From Bacillus sp. EB01 (lineage in GTDB: Bacteria; Bacillota; Bacilli; Bacillales; Cytobacillaceae): a stretch of DNA of 64,000 nt. The notes beneath the pieces were generated by a model. It saw only the letters and a list, made by a program, of their open reading frames with translations, did no database searches and was not told where the DNA came from. Shown one piece after another: positions 15,713-23,962 of this stretch. The stretch covers positions 1,374,011 through 1,438,010 of the forward strand of contig NZ_HG964497.1 in assembly GCF_000613125.1 (NCBI RefSeq), given 5' to 3'. Made by a program: the position numbers and the translations under genes. The stretch's first letter is position 1; every line of letters begins with the position of its first letter.

Positions 15713-15980
15713 TATTTGTCTTTACTTGGCATTTCGCCAACCAACTCAATAATATGTATGACCGAAAAGGTTTAAACTCGCATTTTCATCTTCCTTTCTT
15801 TGTTCTGAATTTTTCACTTTCAGAAACGCTGCCAAATTCAAAGTAATATGGTTTAATTCTCTAAGAAAATCAGACTGCTTCTTAAAATTTACAGCTTCCC
15901 GCTCTCTCCGCTAAAAAAACGAAACCTCCAGCCAAAGTAAACCGTCTATTAATGTAAAACCATGCAAGAAGGCGAGCGAC

Positions 15981-16127
15981 ATGAAAAAGTATAAATCTAC
16001 AAAGTCCGATTGGATCGTGAGGAGTTTATATGCCTTGAACATAGCCATCATTCTCATTCTCGGTCTAGCTATCTGGCTTTTCTACAATAAACCCGAATAC
16101 ATCAAAACCATCGCAAACCTCTTCTAA
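15981..16127 (+). CDS. Small single-pass membrane protein, 48 aa
   Basis: A 48-residue frame starting MKKYKSTKSDWIVRSLYA, followed by a clear TM segment (LNIAIILILGLAIWLFY, about residues 19-35) and a short polar tail. AAGGCGAG precedes the ATG. Basic start, hydrophobic core and charged tail look like a genuine Bacillus small membrane protein. Function unknown. It stands alone between the LCP terminator and a REP-like element. Confidence 0.55.
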   Translation: MKKYKSTKSDWIVRSLYALNIAIILILGLAIWLFYNKPEYIKTIANLF

Positions 16128-16245
16128 CCCTGTGGCCTAACAACGCAAAATAAAGCAAAACAAAAAGCAAGCCCCTTTCACTAACTTAATCCCAAACAAA
16201 AAGAGGCATCCCACCGGACATCTCTTAATAATAGAAACAACCATC

Positions 16246-16305
16246 CACCCTGTCCATACTACACGGACACTTCTAACAAAATTTCCACAACAGGGGTCTG
16301 ACCCC
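16246..16305 (-). repeat. REP-like element, copy 5
   Basis: Core GGGGTCTGACCCC at 16293-16305, tail to the left (GTCCAT, CGGACAC, TTTCCACA). It starts 15 bases beyond the stop of the minus-strand gene ending at 16321, core first relative to that gene. Confidence 0.75.
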
Positions 16306-16320
16306 TATTTAACCCCTATA

Positions 16321-17934
16321 CTACAATTTCAATGTGCTTCCGCTGTCGAGCATGAAGGTGTCGAATTGCTGGAAGTTTTTGAATTGGAGGGTGTTGCCGA
16401 ATGCGCCAAGGATGTTGTCGAGGTCGAAGGATACTTGGTTGACGTTGCCTGAGAGTAAGCCTTCTTCCATTTCAATAAAGTATTGGCGGAACATGACATA
16501 GCGGTCTGCAAAGTGCTGCTGGATGATTCGTTCCATTTCCAGCCTTTCTGCTTTCATCCGTTCATATGCTTGTTCATAAATTGCCTGCAATCGCTGCTGT
16601 TTTTCAAAATCGAGGCTGCCAATCAGGCTCTTTGCTGCCTGATAAAGCTGGGTGCCGACCATGTAGCCGACCATACTTCCAATCAAGGGACCAGCGATAG
16701 CACCGATCTTAGCACCCATTGCTGCTCCGCCGGCAGTACCTACTCCCGGCAGCAAAAACGTACCGATCAATCCGCCAATTGCCGCACCCGCTGATACCCC
16801 AACTACTTCACCAAGAACCGTTCCGGCTTCGGCACAAACGATCCCGGTTCCTTTTTCGCCAAGCTCACTGAACAGCTCGGCAGCACCAAGTTCCCCGTCC
16901 ATGTATTTTTTCAGGGATTTTCCGGTCTCAACAGTTGCAGTTACAAACAAAGCGGGTCCCCGGGCACTATTGGCAAAAGCCTTCAACGCCTGCGATCCCA
17001 ACTTTTCCCCGGCCTGCTTCGCCCCCGCCTTAACGAGTGAACCGGTCGCTTTTACCCCATAGCTCATCGCAGTTCCCTTGGCTGTATCAATTGCTGTATC
17101 GACCACCGCCTTGCCAAGTTCCTTTTCACCCTTCACGACAAGAGTAATATTCTGGGCACCTGAGACACCTGCACTAAGGATTGCAGCTTTATCGAGCCCT
17201 TTCATCCCTGCTTCATGTGCATCAAGCAAAGTATCCTTCCCGACCACCTTATAGCGGGAAAAATTGTTTTTGCTGGCGTCAATTGCTTCATCATACTTAC
17301 GATCCAGCCCTTTTACGGTTTTAGCAGTATGCCGATAATTCCTCGACTGCTGCATCTTCGCCTCGTACTCCTGGAGATTTCCATTCCGCTTGGCTTCCAG
17401 AGCCTGTTTTTTCAAAAGATTTGCTTGCTGCTGTGCGAAATCCCTAATCTGGTCAACCTGCTCGGGCGGGGCATACTTGGCATTATTTTTGTTGTAACGA
17501 GTTTCACTTAATGCCTCTGCCGTCTTTTTATAATCGTTATAGTACTTTGTTTGGGCACGCTCAATCACCTTGCCAGACCCATCCTTAATAAGCGAGTCAG
17601 TAGCGGGGTCTGTCTTAGAGCCTGACAGCTCCATCCGCTTATCAGATCCGCTGAGAATCTGTTTCCTGTTGTAATCCCGTACGCCCATATTTTCGGCAGC
17701 ATCTCCGTGCTTTTGGAGCGGGCTGCCCTGAAGCTTGTCACGATCCAACTTTTCAAAAAGCTTAAAGTTTTCTTCAATAACCTGGCTGTATAGATTAATC
17801 TGGTCACTGGCCGAAACCGCAATGCCGATATTCACAGCGGAGTCCTGCCTGGCCCTTGTTTCATTTTCTCCGAAATACCCTTTTAAAAAGGTATCAATGC
17901 CATCCTTCTGCACTGTAAGCTCTTTTGTACTCAT
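16321..17934 (-). CDS. Unknown glycine-zipper membrane-active protein, last gene of a four-gene operon
   Basis: A 537-residue protein with no signal peptide. The N-terminal half is polar and helical with repeated basic/acidic blocks (GSGKVIERAQTKYYNDYKKT near residue 118; DQIRDFAQQQANLLKKQALEA near 160). The middle is Ala/Gly/Lys-rich amphipathic. Residues about 360-440 are strongly hydrophobic and glycine-zipper-like (GVSAGAAIGGLIGTFLLPGVG, in blocks, then AMGAKIGAIAGPLIGSMVGYM). The C-terminus is a soluble helical tail. The layout is that of a protein that inserts in a membrane as oligomeric helices, such as a pore former or scaffold. Its ATG overlaps the stop of the preceding gene (TAATG), so the two are translationally coupled. 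I do not recognise the family. Confidence 0.7.
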   Translation of the reverse strand: MSTKELTVQKDGIDTFLKGYFGENETRARQDSAVNIGIAVSASDQINLYSQVIEENFKLFEKLDRDKLQGSPLQKHGDAAENMGVRDYNRKQILSGSDKRMELSGSKTDPATDSLIKDGSGKVIERAQTKYYNDYKKTAEALSETRYNKNNAKYAPPEQVDQIRDFAQQQANLLKKQALEAKRNGNLQEYEAKMQQSRNYRHTAKTVKGLDRKYDEAIDASKNNFSRYKVVGKDTLLDAHEAGMKGLDKAAILSAGVSGAQNITLVVKGEKELGKAVVDTAIDTAKGTAMSYGVKATGSLVKAGAKQAGEKLGSQALKAFANSARGPALFVTATVETGKSLKKYMDGELGAAELFSELGEKGTGIVCAEAGTVLGEVVGVSAGAAIGGLIGTFLLPGVGTAGGAAMGAKIGAIAGPLIGSMVGYMVGTQLYQAAKSLIGSLDFEKQQRLQAIYEQAYERMKAERLEMERIIQQHFADRYVMFRQYFIEMEEGLLSGNVNQVSFDLDNILGAFGNTLQFKNFQQFDTFMLDSGSTLKL

Positions 17935-18758
17935 TAGCGTGCCTCCAGCAGGCTCTGCGTTTGTTCCAAAACCGCTTTTGACTCGGAAGTTGTCGCGCCG
18001 GTTGGACTGACAATTGAAACATCAAGCAGCTTCTTGGCGGCTTCAGCAAATTGGACAGCAAGGAACACCTGCTCACGCTGCTTTTGGTTGTATGAGCCAT
18101 AATCCGTACCAGCAGCGGAAATATTTTTGTTCATCTCATGAATCGCGAGCCTGAATAATTGATTCAGGGTATTCATGACCGAAGCAAGCTCATCCGCTCT
18201 TTTTCCAATCAATTTCAGCTTCATTTCTTTCTTTTTAACCTTTTCAGCCTCGACCTTCAGCTTTGAAAAATTAGCTTTCGCCTCATCGATCGCATATTGA
18301 AGCCTAACCCCTTTAATCACGCTGCCAACCAAATAAGCACCACCAAGCACAGAACCAAGCACTGCTCCCTTGATTGCCTCTGTCCTCTCATCCCTTACAC
18401 GATAGGCTGTCGCATTGTTCTCAAAATCGAGCGACAGTGTTTCCAGCATATGTACCTTTTCCATCAAGGCAGTATTATTTGAAAGCTCAACGTTCTTAAT
18501 TTTGCGGAAGCTTTGGACAAACTCGTTCAATGTCGTTTCAAAAATTTCATTTTTCAATAAAATATAGCGGTCGAGCTTTTCTTCAGTTTTAATTTGTGTC
18601 CTTCGGTAACTGTCTTCGGTATTTCTGGCCAATTCCTCAGCTTTATAGTTAATGGAATTTAGCTCATCTTCATAATCGTTATTAACAGATTTGGCAGCTG
18701 CACCGATGATACTCCCAACACCTATAACAGCAGCTGCAGCTAAAAACGGCAGTGGCAT
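17934..18758 (-). CDS. Unknown coiled-coil membrane protein, partner of the glycine-zipper protein
   Basis: A 274-residue protein beginning with a hydrophobic glycine/alanine segment (LPFLAAAAVIGVGSIIGAAA). A long helical region follows (about residues 25-115, EDELNSINYKAEELARNTEDSYRRT onward in pieces). A second Gly-rich hydrophobic segment is AIKGAVLGSVLGGAYLVGSV (about 128-147), followed by a Lys/Glu coiled coil (150-185) and a helical tail. It resembles a membrane-linked coiled-coil adaptor. It is the third gene of the operon: 63 bases follow the YkgJ-type gene, and its stop overlaps the next start. Not recognised as a named family. Confidence 0.7.
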   Translation of the reverse strand: MPLPFLAAAAVIGVGSIIGAAAKSVNNDYEDELNSINYKAEELARNTEDSYRRTQIKTEEKLDRYILLKNEIFETTLNEFVQSFRKIKNVELSNNTALMEKVHMLETLSLDFENNATAYRVRDERTEAIKGAVLGSVLGGAYLVGSVIKGVRLQYAIDEAKANFSKLKVEAEKVKKKEMKLKLIGKRADELASVMNTLNQLFRLAIHEMNKNISAAGTDYGSYNQKQREQVFLAVQFAEAAKKLLDVSIVSPTGATTSESKAVLEQTQSLLEAR

Positions 18759-18784
18759 TTTGTTTCCCCCATATATTTACTTAT

Positions 18785-18880
18785 CTGGAATTCGGACTCT
18801 ACGATCGCCTGGAACTCTGACTTAAAGCTCGTCCCGAATCCGGACTTTATGATCGCCTGCAATCCTAACTTTTAGCTCGT
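18785..18880 (-). repeat. 48-bp tandem duplication at the 3' end of the YkgJ-type gene
   Basis: Two imperfect 48-base units lie side by side, each encoding DEL-K-VR(I/V)-x-GD-x-(K/R)-VRI-x-D. In the second, downstream unit the codon equivalent to AAA (Lys) is TAA, which creates the present stop at 18822-18824. Read-through would add 14 residues of the same repeat. Confidence 0.8.
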
Positions 18881-19145
18881 CCGGAATCCCCGCATGTTCC
18901 TGAAGAATCCTGCAGGCTTTCAGGTTCTCTTTTATAAAAAAGTCCCATTGAAACTTGTCCTTGTAAAAGTTTTCAAACATAAAATCGACCCGGCATATGC
19001 CTGGTCTCCCGTCATAAATGGAGCAAAGGTTATCAATCAGATGAACACAGACGCCGTCCCCCCGGTCATACTCTTTCAGTTCCTCAATATGACGGATATT
19101 CTGGCAGCAGAGACCACATGAATTACATGGAAACGACGGTTCCAC
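18822..19145 (-). CDS. YkgJ-type cysteine-cluster protein
   Basis: A 107-residue protein with the YkgJ/CxxCxxCC signature FPCNSCGLCCQNIRHIEEL (residues 5-23) and further cysteines in GVCVHLIDNLCSIYDGRPGICR (in blocks), together able to bind zinc or an iron-sulphur cluster. The C-terminus ends in a short repeat (KVRIAGDHKVRIRDEL) cut by a stop codon inside a tandem duplication. It overlaps the end of the TerB-like gene by 23 bases, so it is tightly linked to it. The molecular role of such proteins is not settled. Confidence 0.75.
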   Translation of the reverse strand: MEPSFPCNSCGLCCQNIRHIEELKEYDRGDGVCVHLIDNLCSIYDGRPGICRVDFMFENFYKDKFQWDFFIKENLKACRILQEHAGIPDELKVRIAGDHKVRIRDEL

Positions 19146-19542
19146 GGGTCAATTCATATCCTTTTCTATAAACATTGTTAAACTCCACGAGCCATGCTTT
19201 AACGTTTTCGTAAAATTCCACTGTGAAACCAAATGCTTCCCTTAATTCATTAATCATTTGTTTTTGCCCGTCATCATAGTCCCCATCAACAAAAGCAATC
19301 GCAATTGCCTCGACAAATGTAATCCGTCGTGATGTTTCGGATGAAAATGCGGGAATCATCTCCTTTAAGGTCAACCTCTTGAAATCAAAACTGGCAACCT
19401 CCACACCCATTTCCTGTTCATAGGCATGCAGAAGCTGCTGTTCAGCCTCATCTATGATTCCATTCGAGTTCGCAATTAAATGCGCCAACTCCAAAAACGT
19501 TTGTTTCTCCTCAGCTGTCAACTCATTCAAAAACATCGTCAT
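19123..19542 (-). CDS. TerB-like helical protein, first gene of the four-gene operon
   Basis: A 139-residue all-helical protein. LTAEEKQTFLELAHLIANSNGIIDEAEQQLL and FVEAIAIAFVDGDYDDGQKQMI (read in blocks) resemble TerB/tellurite-resistance-type acidic helical repeats, which bind metal through Asp/Glu clusters such as DGDYDDGQ. AAGGATGG precedes the ATG. It leads an operon of TerB-like, YkgJ-type, coiled-coil membrane and glycine-zipper genes on the minus strand. The TerB assignment is by pattern only. Confidence 0.6.
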   Translation of the reverse strand: MTMFLNELTAEEKQTFLELAHLIANSNGIIDEAEQQLLHAYEQEMGVEVASFDFKRLTLKEMIPAFSSETSRRITFVEAIAIAFVDGDYDDGQKQMINELREAFGFTVEFYENVKAWLVEFNNVYRKGYELTRGTVVSM

Positions 19543-19774
19543 CCATCCTTATATGTAATGTAGCGAGACTGGAAATTCCCCCAAAATTCCCCGTCCCTTA
19601 TTACCATTTAACCATAAAAAAAGACTATTTTTATCATTAAATTGAAAATTTATCCTTCCGAAATAGTTCTTTTCTACTATAATCACGAACTAACTCTATC
19701 CTGCATGGTTAATATCCCAGTTGGGCAGTTTAACAATAGTAACCGAAAGGTAAAGGTTAATTGAGGTGATAAGA

Positions 19775-20065
19775 ATGGCTGAAACCCAAACACTTACTGA
19801 CTTTTTGTCAAAAGCGGAAGATGCAAAAGGGCAAGCAACGTTATTTTTGAACGAAAGCGAAATCCCTAAAGAAGGAACCCCCCTCGGAGATGAGGACAGC
19901 ACTGCAGGTGACTCCCTGCACATAAAAGTGGAGCTCGTTCTTGATACAGGATCTGAAAAACACACGTTCACCAAGGAATACAGAGACGACCTTATGTATG
20001 AGGAAGACATGAAGCTTATCACTGAACTTCGGGAAAAGATGTCATTCGTGAACGGAAATCCTTAG
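19775..20065 (+). CDS. Hypothetical acidic protein, 96 aa
   Basis: A 96-residue cytosolic protein (MAETQTLTDFLSKAEDAKGQATLF ..., read in blocks) with alternating beta-like segments (SLHIKVELVLDTGSEKHTFTKEY) and a helical acidic tail. GAGGTGAT four bases upstream selects the ATG at 19775 over an upstream in-frame ATT/ATG. A terminator follows. Not recognised. Confidence 0.65.
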   Translation: MAETQTLTDFLSKAEDAKGQATLFLNESEIPKEGTPLGDEDSTAGDSLHIKVELVLDTGSEKHTFTKEYRDDLMYEEDMKLITELREKMSFVNGNP

Positions 20066-20077
20066 GTGTAAACGAAA

Positions 20078-20107
20078 AACCACCCAGTTCGACCGGGTGG
20101 TTTCTTC
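20078..20107. terminator. Bidirectional terminator
   Basis: AACCACCC (20078-20085) / GGGTGGTT (20095-20102), with A-run left and T-run right, between convergent genes ending at 20065 and 20112. Confidence 0.85.
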
Positions 20108-20111
20108 TATT

Positions 20112-20837
20112 CTAATCTTTATGATCGTACGCCAGCCATTTCGATCCACTTTTATAAAAATAAATCGTCGAGGTAAAATTCCCTCTCATTTCATTAACGT
20201 GGTACTGGGAAACCGCGAGATATTCCCTGCCATTTTTCACATAGTTGCTGATGGTTGGTTTCTTCGGTTCATAGTCCAACTCCCAATCAATCGGGTAAAT
20301 CGCCAGACCCCAAATTTCCGTTTCAATCACATGGAAGAGAGGGGTGCCGGATTTATCCTTCCCAGCTGTCCGGAATTGCTGCTTAAAGTACCTGTCTGTA
20401 AACCCCTTCGTAAATGCAGGCGCCATAATTGAGTAAATCTTTGCCTTTGTATAATTCCGCTCCCACGTCACCCTTTGGATACTGATAGCCCGATCGGTGA
20501 TTTTCTTCGCTGTTGCTGCAGACATCTTTTTGTAAAATCTCAAGTAGTTATCGCTCACATACGCTTTCTTCGACTTATACTTGATTTGCGCCCAGCCATT
20601 TTTGATAAAATAAACAGTTACTTTTGTTTTGTTTTTTAGCGTGCCAATAACCTTATACTTCGTTCCCGGGCCACTTCGCACATTCAACAGGCCGCTCTTC
20701 ACATCGATGACACCTGTCGTTGCTGCCGCCTCAACACGATTGAACGGGACAAAGATTCCAATGGCCAGCATAAAAGCCACCAACCATTTAATAAGTTTAC
20801 TCCCCACCATTCCCGGACCCTTCCCTACAAGCTCCAT
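20112..20837 (-). CDS. Secreted SH3b-domain protein
   Basis: A 241-residue exported protein. A signal peptide (SKLIKWLVAFMLAIGIFVPF, cleavage after VEAA) precedes a bacterial SH3 domain (GVIDVKSGLLNVRSGPGTKYKVIG, in blocks; KNGWAQIKYKSKKAYVSDNYL), about residues 42-100. The following 140 residues form an unknown extracellular domain (GKDKSGTPLFHVIETEIWG ... STIYFYKSGSKWLAYDHKD). SH3b domains usually bind cell-wall peptides. The C-terminal part has no catalytic motif I recognise. A second in-frame ATG at 20810 has an equally good Shine-Dalgarno sequence. Confidence 0.8.
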   Translation of the reverse strand: MELVGKGPGMVGSKLIKWLVAFMLAIGIFVPFNRVEAAATTGVIDVKSGLLNVRSGPGTKYKVIGTLKNKTKVTVYFIKNGWAQIKYKSKKAYVSDNYLRFYKKMSAATAKKITDRAISIQRVTWERNYTKAKIYSIMAPAFTKGFTDRYFKQQFRTAGKDKSGTPLFHVIETEIWGLAIYPIDWELDYEPKKPTISNYVKNGREYLAVSQYHVNEMRGNFTSTIYFYKSGSKWLAYDHKD

Positions 20838-20988
20838 CCAGCATCCCTTCCCTTATGGAAATCATTTCTATTTAACTCATACTCTCTGTTTGCCTTTGAT
20901 ATACCGCATATGAAAAAATATAAATAAATTTATGGAGTTTTTTTCCACTTTTGAAATTATAATAGACATAAGTAAAGGGGGAAATTTC

Positions 20989-21246
20989 ATGGGGGAAGAG
21001 GAAAACACGTGGGCTCTGCTAGTAAGATTTCTGGCAGGCACGATTTTAACCCTGGCAATTGTCGTCGGTTTTTACCTGGCGATAGAGGAAACACCCTATA
21101 ACTATATTACCAATACCTCAAAAAACTTCGCTTGGAAAAAATTCCTTACCTATGCTGCAGGCGGAACCTTTAGCTTTATCATTTTGTATGCTATTGCAGA
21201 GATGATATCAATCCTTCACGATATTCGGAAAAAGCTTTATAAATAG
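20989..21246 (+). CDS. Small two-TM membrane protein, 85 aa
   Basis: An 85-residue protein with two hydrophobic segments (WALLVRFLAGTILTLAIVVG and FLTYAAGGTFSFIILYAIAE) and charged ends. AAAGGGGG seven bases before the ATG at 20989 fixes the start. Function unknown; it resembles small uncharacterised Bacillus integral membrane proteins. Confidence 0.7.
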   Translation: MGEEENTWALLVRFLAGTILTLAIVVGFYLAIEETPYNYITNTSKNFAWKKFLTYAAGGTFSFIILYAIAEMISILHDIRKKLYK

Positions 21247-21248
21247 AA

Positions 21249-21274
21249 AAGGTGCGCACACTAATACGCACCTT
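21249..21274. terminator. Terminator between convergent genes
   Basis: AAGGTGCG / CGCACCTT. On the minus strand it is followed by TTTTCTATTT, so it mainly serves the glutaminase gene. Confidence 0.65.
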
Positions 21275-21298
21275 CTCTGTGGTTACTGCTTCCCCTGC

Positions 21299-22228
21299 CT
21301 AAAACATACTCAGGCTATATTTTTCGGACAGCAGCTCCAGCAGTTTGATTCCGCCGATGCTGTTGCCCTTTTCATCCAGGGCGGGGCCAAAGATTCCTAT
21401 TCCAATTTTGCCGGGCACGGCGCCCATGATTCCGCCGGAGACACCGCTTTTCGCGGGGATGCCAATCTTGATTGCAAATTCGCCAGAGGCATTGTACATA
21501 CCACAAGTGACCATGAAGGTTTTGCAAATCCTCGCAACATCCTGGGGCATGATTCTCTTGCCTGTTGCCGGATTAACTCCGTCCATCGCAAATACCAAAC
21601 CAATATCGGCCAGGTCGCGGCAATCCATTTCAATCGCACATTGCTTTGTATATAAATCCATGAGCGGTTCGACATCCTCGGTAACAACTCCGTGATGTTT
21701 TAAAAAATAGCATAACGCCCGGTTCAAATGAGCCGTTTCAAATTCAGATCTCGCGACATCCTCGTTATAGCCGATATTCTCGGCGTCCGCCATGTCACGG
21801 ATAAACCTCAGCAGCCGCTCGAGCCTTTCTTCAACCGAGCTCCCCTTAATCATATGCGTCACCGCCAGCGCTCCTGCATTGATCATCGGATTCAACGGCT
21901 TGGCAATCCCCATCGTTTCAAGTTTGGCAATCGAGTTAAACGGGTCACCCGTCGGCTCCATTCCAACCCGCTTAAACACATAGTCATACCCGCGATCCAT
22001 CAGCACCAGAGCCAGGCTAATCACCTTTGAAACACTTTGAAGGGTGATTTTCTTATTTACATCTCCTGCCGCAATGCAATTTCCATCCGGATAATGGACA
22101 GCAATTGACAGGTCATGTGGGTTCGCCTTCCCCAACTCCGGGATATAATCGGCCACCTTCCCTTCCTTCGTAACAGGGCGCGCTTTTTCCACCAGCGCAT
22201 TCAATTCCTCGCTTGATTTACAGAGCAT
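21299..22228 (-). CDS. glsA: Glutaminase
   Basis: A 309-residue serine-dependent glutaminase (beta-lactamase-like fold) that hydrolyses glutamine to glutamate and ammonia. The active-site SxxK is in [13 protein letters not shown] (about residue 65). Family blocks [33 protein letters not shown] and [20 protein letters not shown] are all present. The ATG at 22228 is chosen with GCGGTGAT upstream; GTG/ATG codons at 22237/22234 are alternatives. Length is normal for GlsA, and no regulatory domain is fused. No glutamine transporter lies next to it, unlike the glsA-glnT pair of B. subtilis. Confidence 0.92.
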   Translation of the reverse strand: MLCKSSEELNALVEKARPVTKEGKVADYIPELGKANPHDLSIAVHYPDGNCIAAGDVNKKITLQSVSKVISLALVLMDRGYDYVFKRVGMEPTGDPFNSIAKLETMGIAKPLNPMINAGALAVTHMIKGSSVEERLERLLRFIRDMADAENIGYNEDVARSEFETAHLNRALCYFLKHHGVVTEDVEPLMDLYTKQCAIEMDCRDLADIGLVFAMDGVNPATGKRIMPQDVARICKTFMVTCGMYNASGEFAIKIGIPAKSGVSGGIMGAVPGKIGIGIFGPALDEKGNSIGGIKLLELLSEKYSLSMF

Positions 22229-22465
22229 ATTCATCACCGCTCTTAGTATGCTCCAAACGCTTCTTTTATAAAGGTCATATTAACGATTGATTTCCACTCA
22301 ACAAAGCCAAGCTTCGGAGAATAATCCTCGCACGAAAACTATGAGGTAGTATTGGATAATGAAGATTTTCGAACATGCCTTTGCGCCTTCCGCTTTAATC
22401 AACTCTGTTAATTTTCCAACTAATTTAGCCAAATATGAATATTGTTATTTCTTCAGTAATTTAAA

Positions 22466-22496
22466 AAGCAGCAGGACACTGAAGTCCTGCTGCTTT
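22466..22496 (-). terminator. Terminator of the aminotransferase gene
   Basis: A 13-bp stem AAAGCAGCAGGAC / GTCCTGCTGCTTT, followed on the minus strand by TTTAAATT. Confidence 0.85.
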
Positions 22497-22525
22497 CGTT
22501 TTGTAGTGAAGCTAATTAGCCATAA

Positions 22526-23719
22526 CTATACTTCGACTGTTTCCCCAGATGGGTTAGCTATTAAAAACTGCCGGATCCGCTCGGTTGCCACAGCAAGCCT
22601 ATCAACTGGCTGGACAAGCGCGATGCGTACGTACCCTTCTCCCTGTTTGCCGAACGCGTCACCCGGGATGACAGCCACTCCGGCTTTTTCAATCAAATCG
22701 AAGGCAAACTGACGGGACGTCCACCCTTCAGGAATCCTGGCCCATACAAACATCGTTGCAGGCGGTGAATCGACTTTCCACCCACCTTTTGTTAATCCTT
22801 CTACTAAGGCATTCCGCCGCTCTTCATAAACATTTACCTGTTCATCCAGGATGGAATGATCCCCAGTCAAGGCTGCAGTGGCTGCCTTCTGGATTGGCAG
22901 AAACACCCCGTAATCCATATGAGACTTAAGTGAGGCAAGGATTTGCAGCGCCTGGGCATTCCCAACAACATAGCCAATCCGGCACCCGGCAACATTGAAT
23001 GTTTTCGACAGCGAGTTGAACTCGATTCCAACCTCCTTAGCCCCTTCGACCGACAAGAAACTAATTTGGGGATTGTTATCAAAAATGAGCTCGGAATAGG
23101 CAAAGTCATGCACAACGAGAATCTCATACTTCCTGGCAAATTCAACGACCTTTTCGAAAAAACGGCGGTCAGCCAACTGCGGGACAGGATTTCCCGGATA
23201 GCCAAGAATCATCATTTTTGTTCTTTTTAAAACGTCCTCCGGTATATCCTCGAAAACGGGGAAAAACCCGTTCTCCTCAAGCAGGGGCATTGGATAGATG
23301 TTCCCACCGGCAATCGTTACACCCGCTTCGTATATTGGATAGCCTGGGTCGGGTACAAGAACATATTCACCATGATCAACCATTGCAATAGCCAGGTGCG
23401 CTATCCCGTCATGCGATCCCATCAGCTGGAGGACCTCTGTCTTCGAATCAAGTTCAACTTCATACCGCTTCTTGTAAAAATAGCTGACAGCCTCATTGAA
23501 TTCAGCTGTCCCTTTTAGCGTGTAGCCATAATTCGCCGGGTCCATGCTGTACTTTGCTATTGTTTCCATAACCTGTTTCGGCGGGGGCAAATCGGGGCTG
23601 CCTACACTTAAATCAATAACATCCATACCTCGCATGAAGCATCCCTGTTTGCGTTCGGCAAGCTCCGTGAAAATTCCCGTCGTCAACTTTTCCATTTTAG
23701 CGGAAGCAACTAGATTCAT
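22526..23719 (-). CDS. PLP-dependent class I/II aminotransferase
   Basis: A 397-residue fold-type I aminotransferase close to the LL-diaminopimelate/aspartate aminotransferase group. VIDLSVGSPDLPPPK near the N-terminus, VPDPGYPIYEAG, YPGNPVPQLAD, VVHDFAYSEL and the PLP-lysine motif SLSKTFNVAGCRIGY are seen. The ATG at 23719 with AAGGGGG ten bases upstream is preferred over the longer frame. A proline follows NPV where many members have T (GNPT), a small deviation in the substrate/PLP pocket. The physiological substrate cannot be told from context. Confidence 0.88.
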   Translation of the reverse strand: MNLVASAKMEKLTTGIFTELAERKQGCFMRGMDVIDLSVGSPDLPPPKQVMETIAKYSMDPANYGYTLKGTAEFNEAVSYFYKKRYEVELDSKTEVLQLMGSHDGIAHLAIAMVDHGEYVLVPDPGYPIYEAGVTIAGGNIYPMPLLEENGFFPVFEDIPEDVLKRTKMMILGYPGNPVPQLADRRFFEKVVEFARKYEILVVHDFAYSELIFDNNPQISFLSVEGAKEVGIEFNSLSKTFNVAGCRIGYVVGNAQALQILASLKSHMDYGVFLPIQKAATAALTGDHSILDEQVNVYEERRNALVEGLTKGGWKVDSPPATMFVWARIPEGWTSRQFAFDLIEKAGVAVIPGDAFGKQGEGYVRIALVQPVDRLAVATERIRQFLIANPSGETVEV

Positions 23720-23794
23720 TGTGTCGAGTCCCCCTTGATATGTAGATTTCAAAATTTTTAATTAATATTTTATAGAGTATACCACATAGAAAAA

Positions 23795-23818
23795 GAAGCA
23801 GGGAACACTCCCTGCTTC
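23795..23818 (-). terminator. Terminator of the Bcr/CflA transporter gene
   Basis: GAAGCAGGGA / TCCCTGCTTC with a TTTTTCTAT tract on the minus strand. Confidence 0.8.
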
Positions 23819-23844
23819 ACACACAATTTATAGCGGCCCCCAAA

Positions 23845-23955
23845 TAGATTTCCGTAGGTTATTTAGGAAGGGACTCTTACCTTCAGTGAAATTTCGGTCA
23901 TCTAGAATGTAAATAAAGTAACTCTCACCTGCAAAGAAATTTCGGTCGATTTAAT
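23845..23955. repeat. 48-bp direct repeat, about 2.3 units
   Basis: ACTCTTACCTTCAGTG (23873) and ACTCTCACCTGCAAAG (23921) start 48 bases apart; each is followed by AAATTTCGGTC. A partial unit (ATTTCCGTAGG) lies to the left. It sits just after the stop of the transporter gene. Confidence 0.65.
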
Positions 23956-23962
23956 AGCGATT

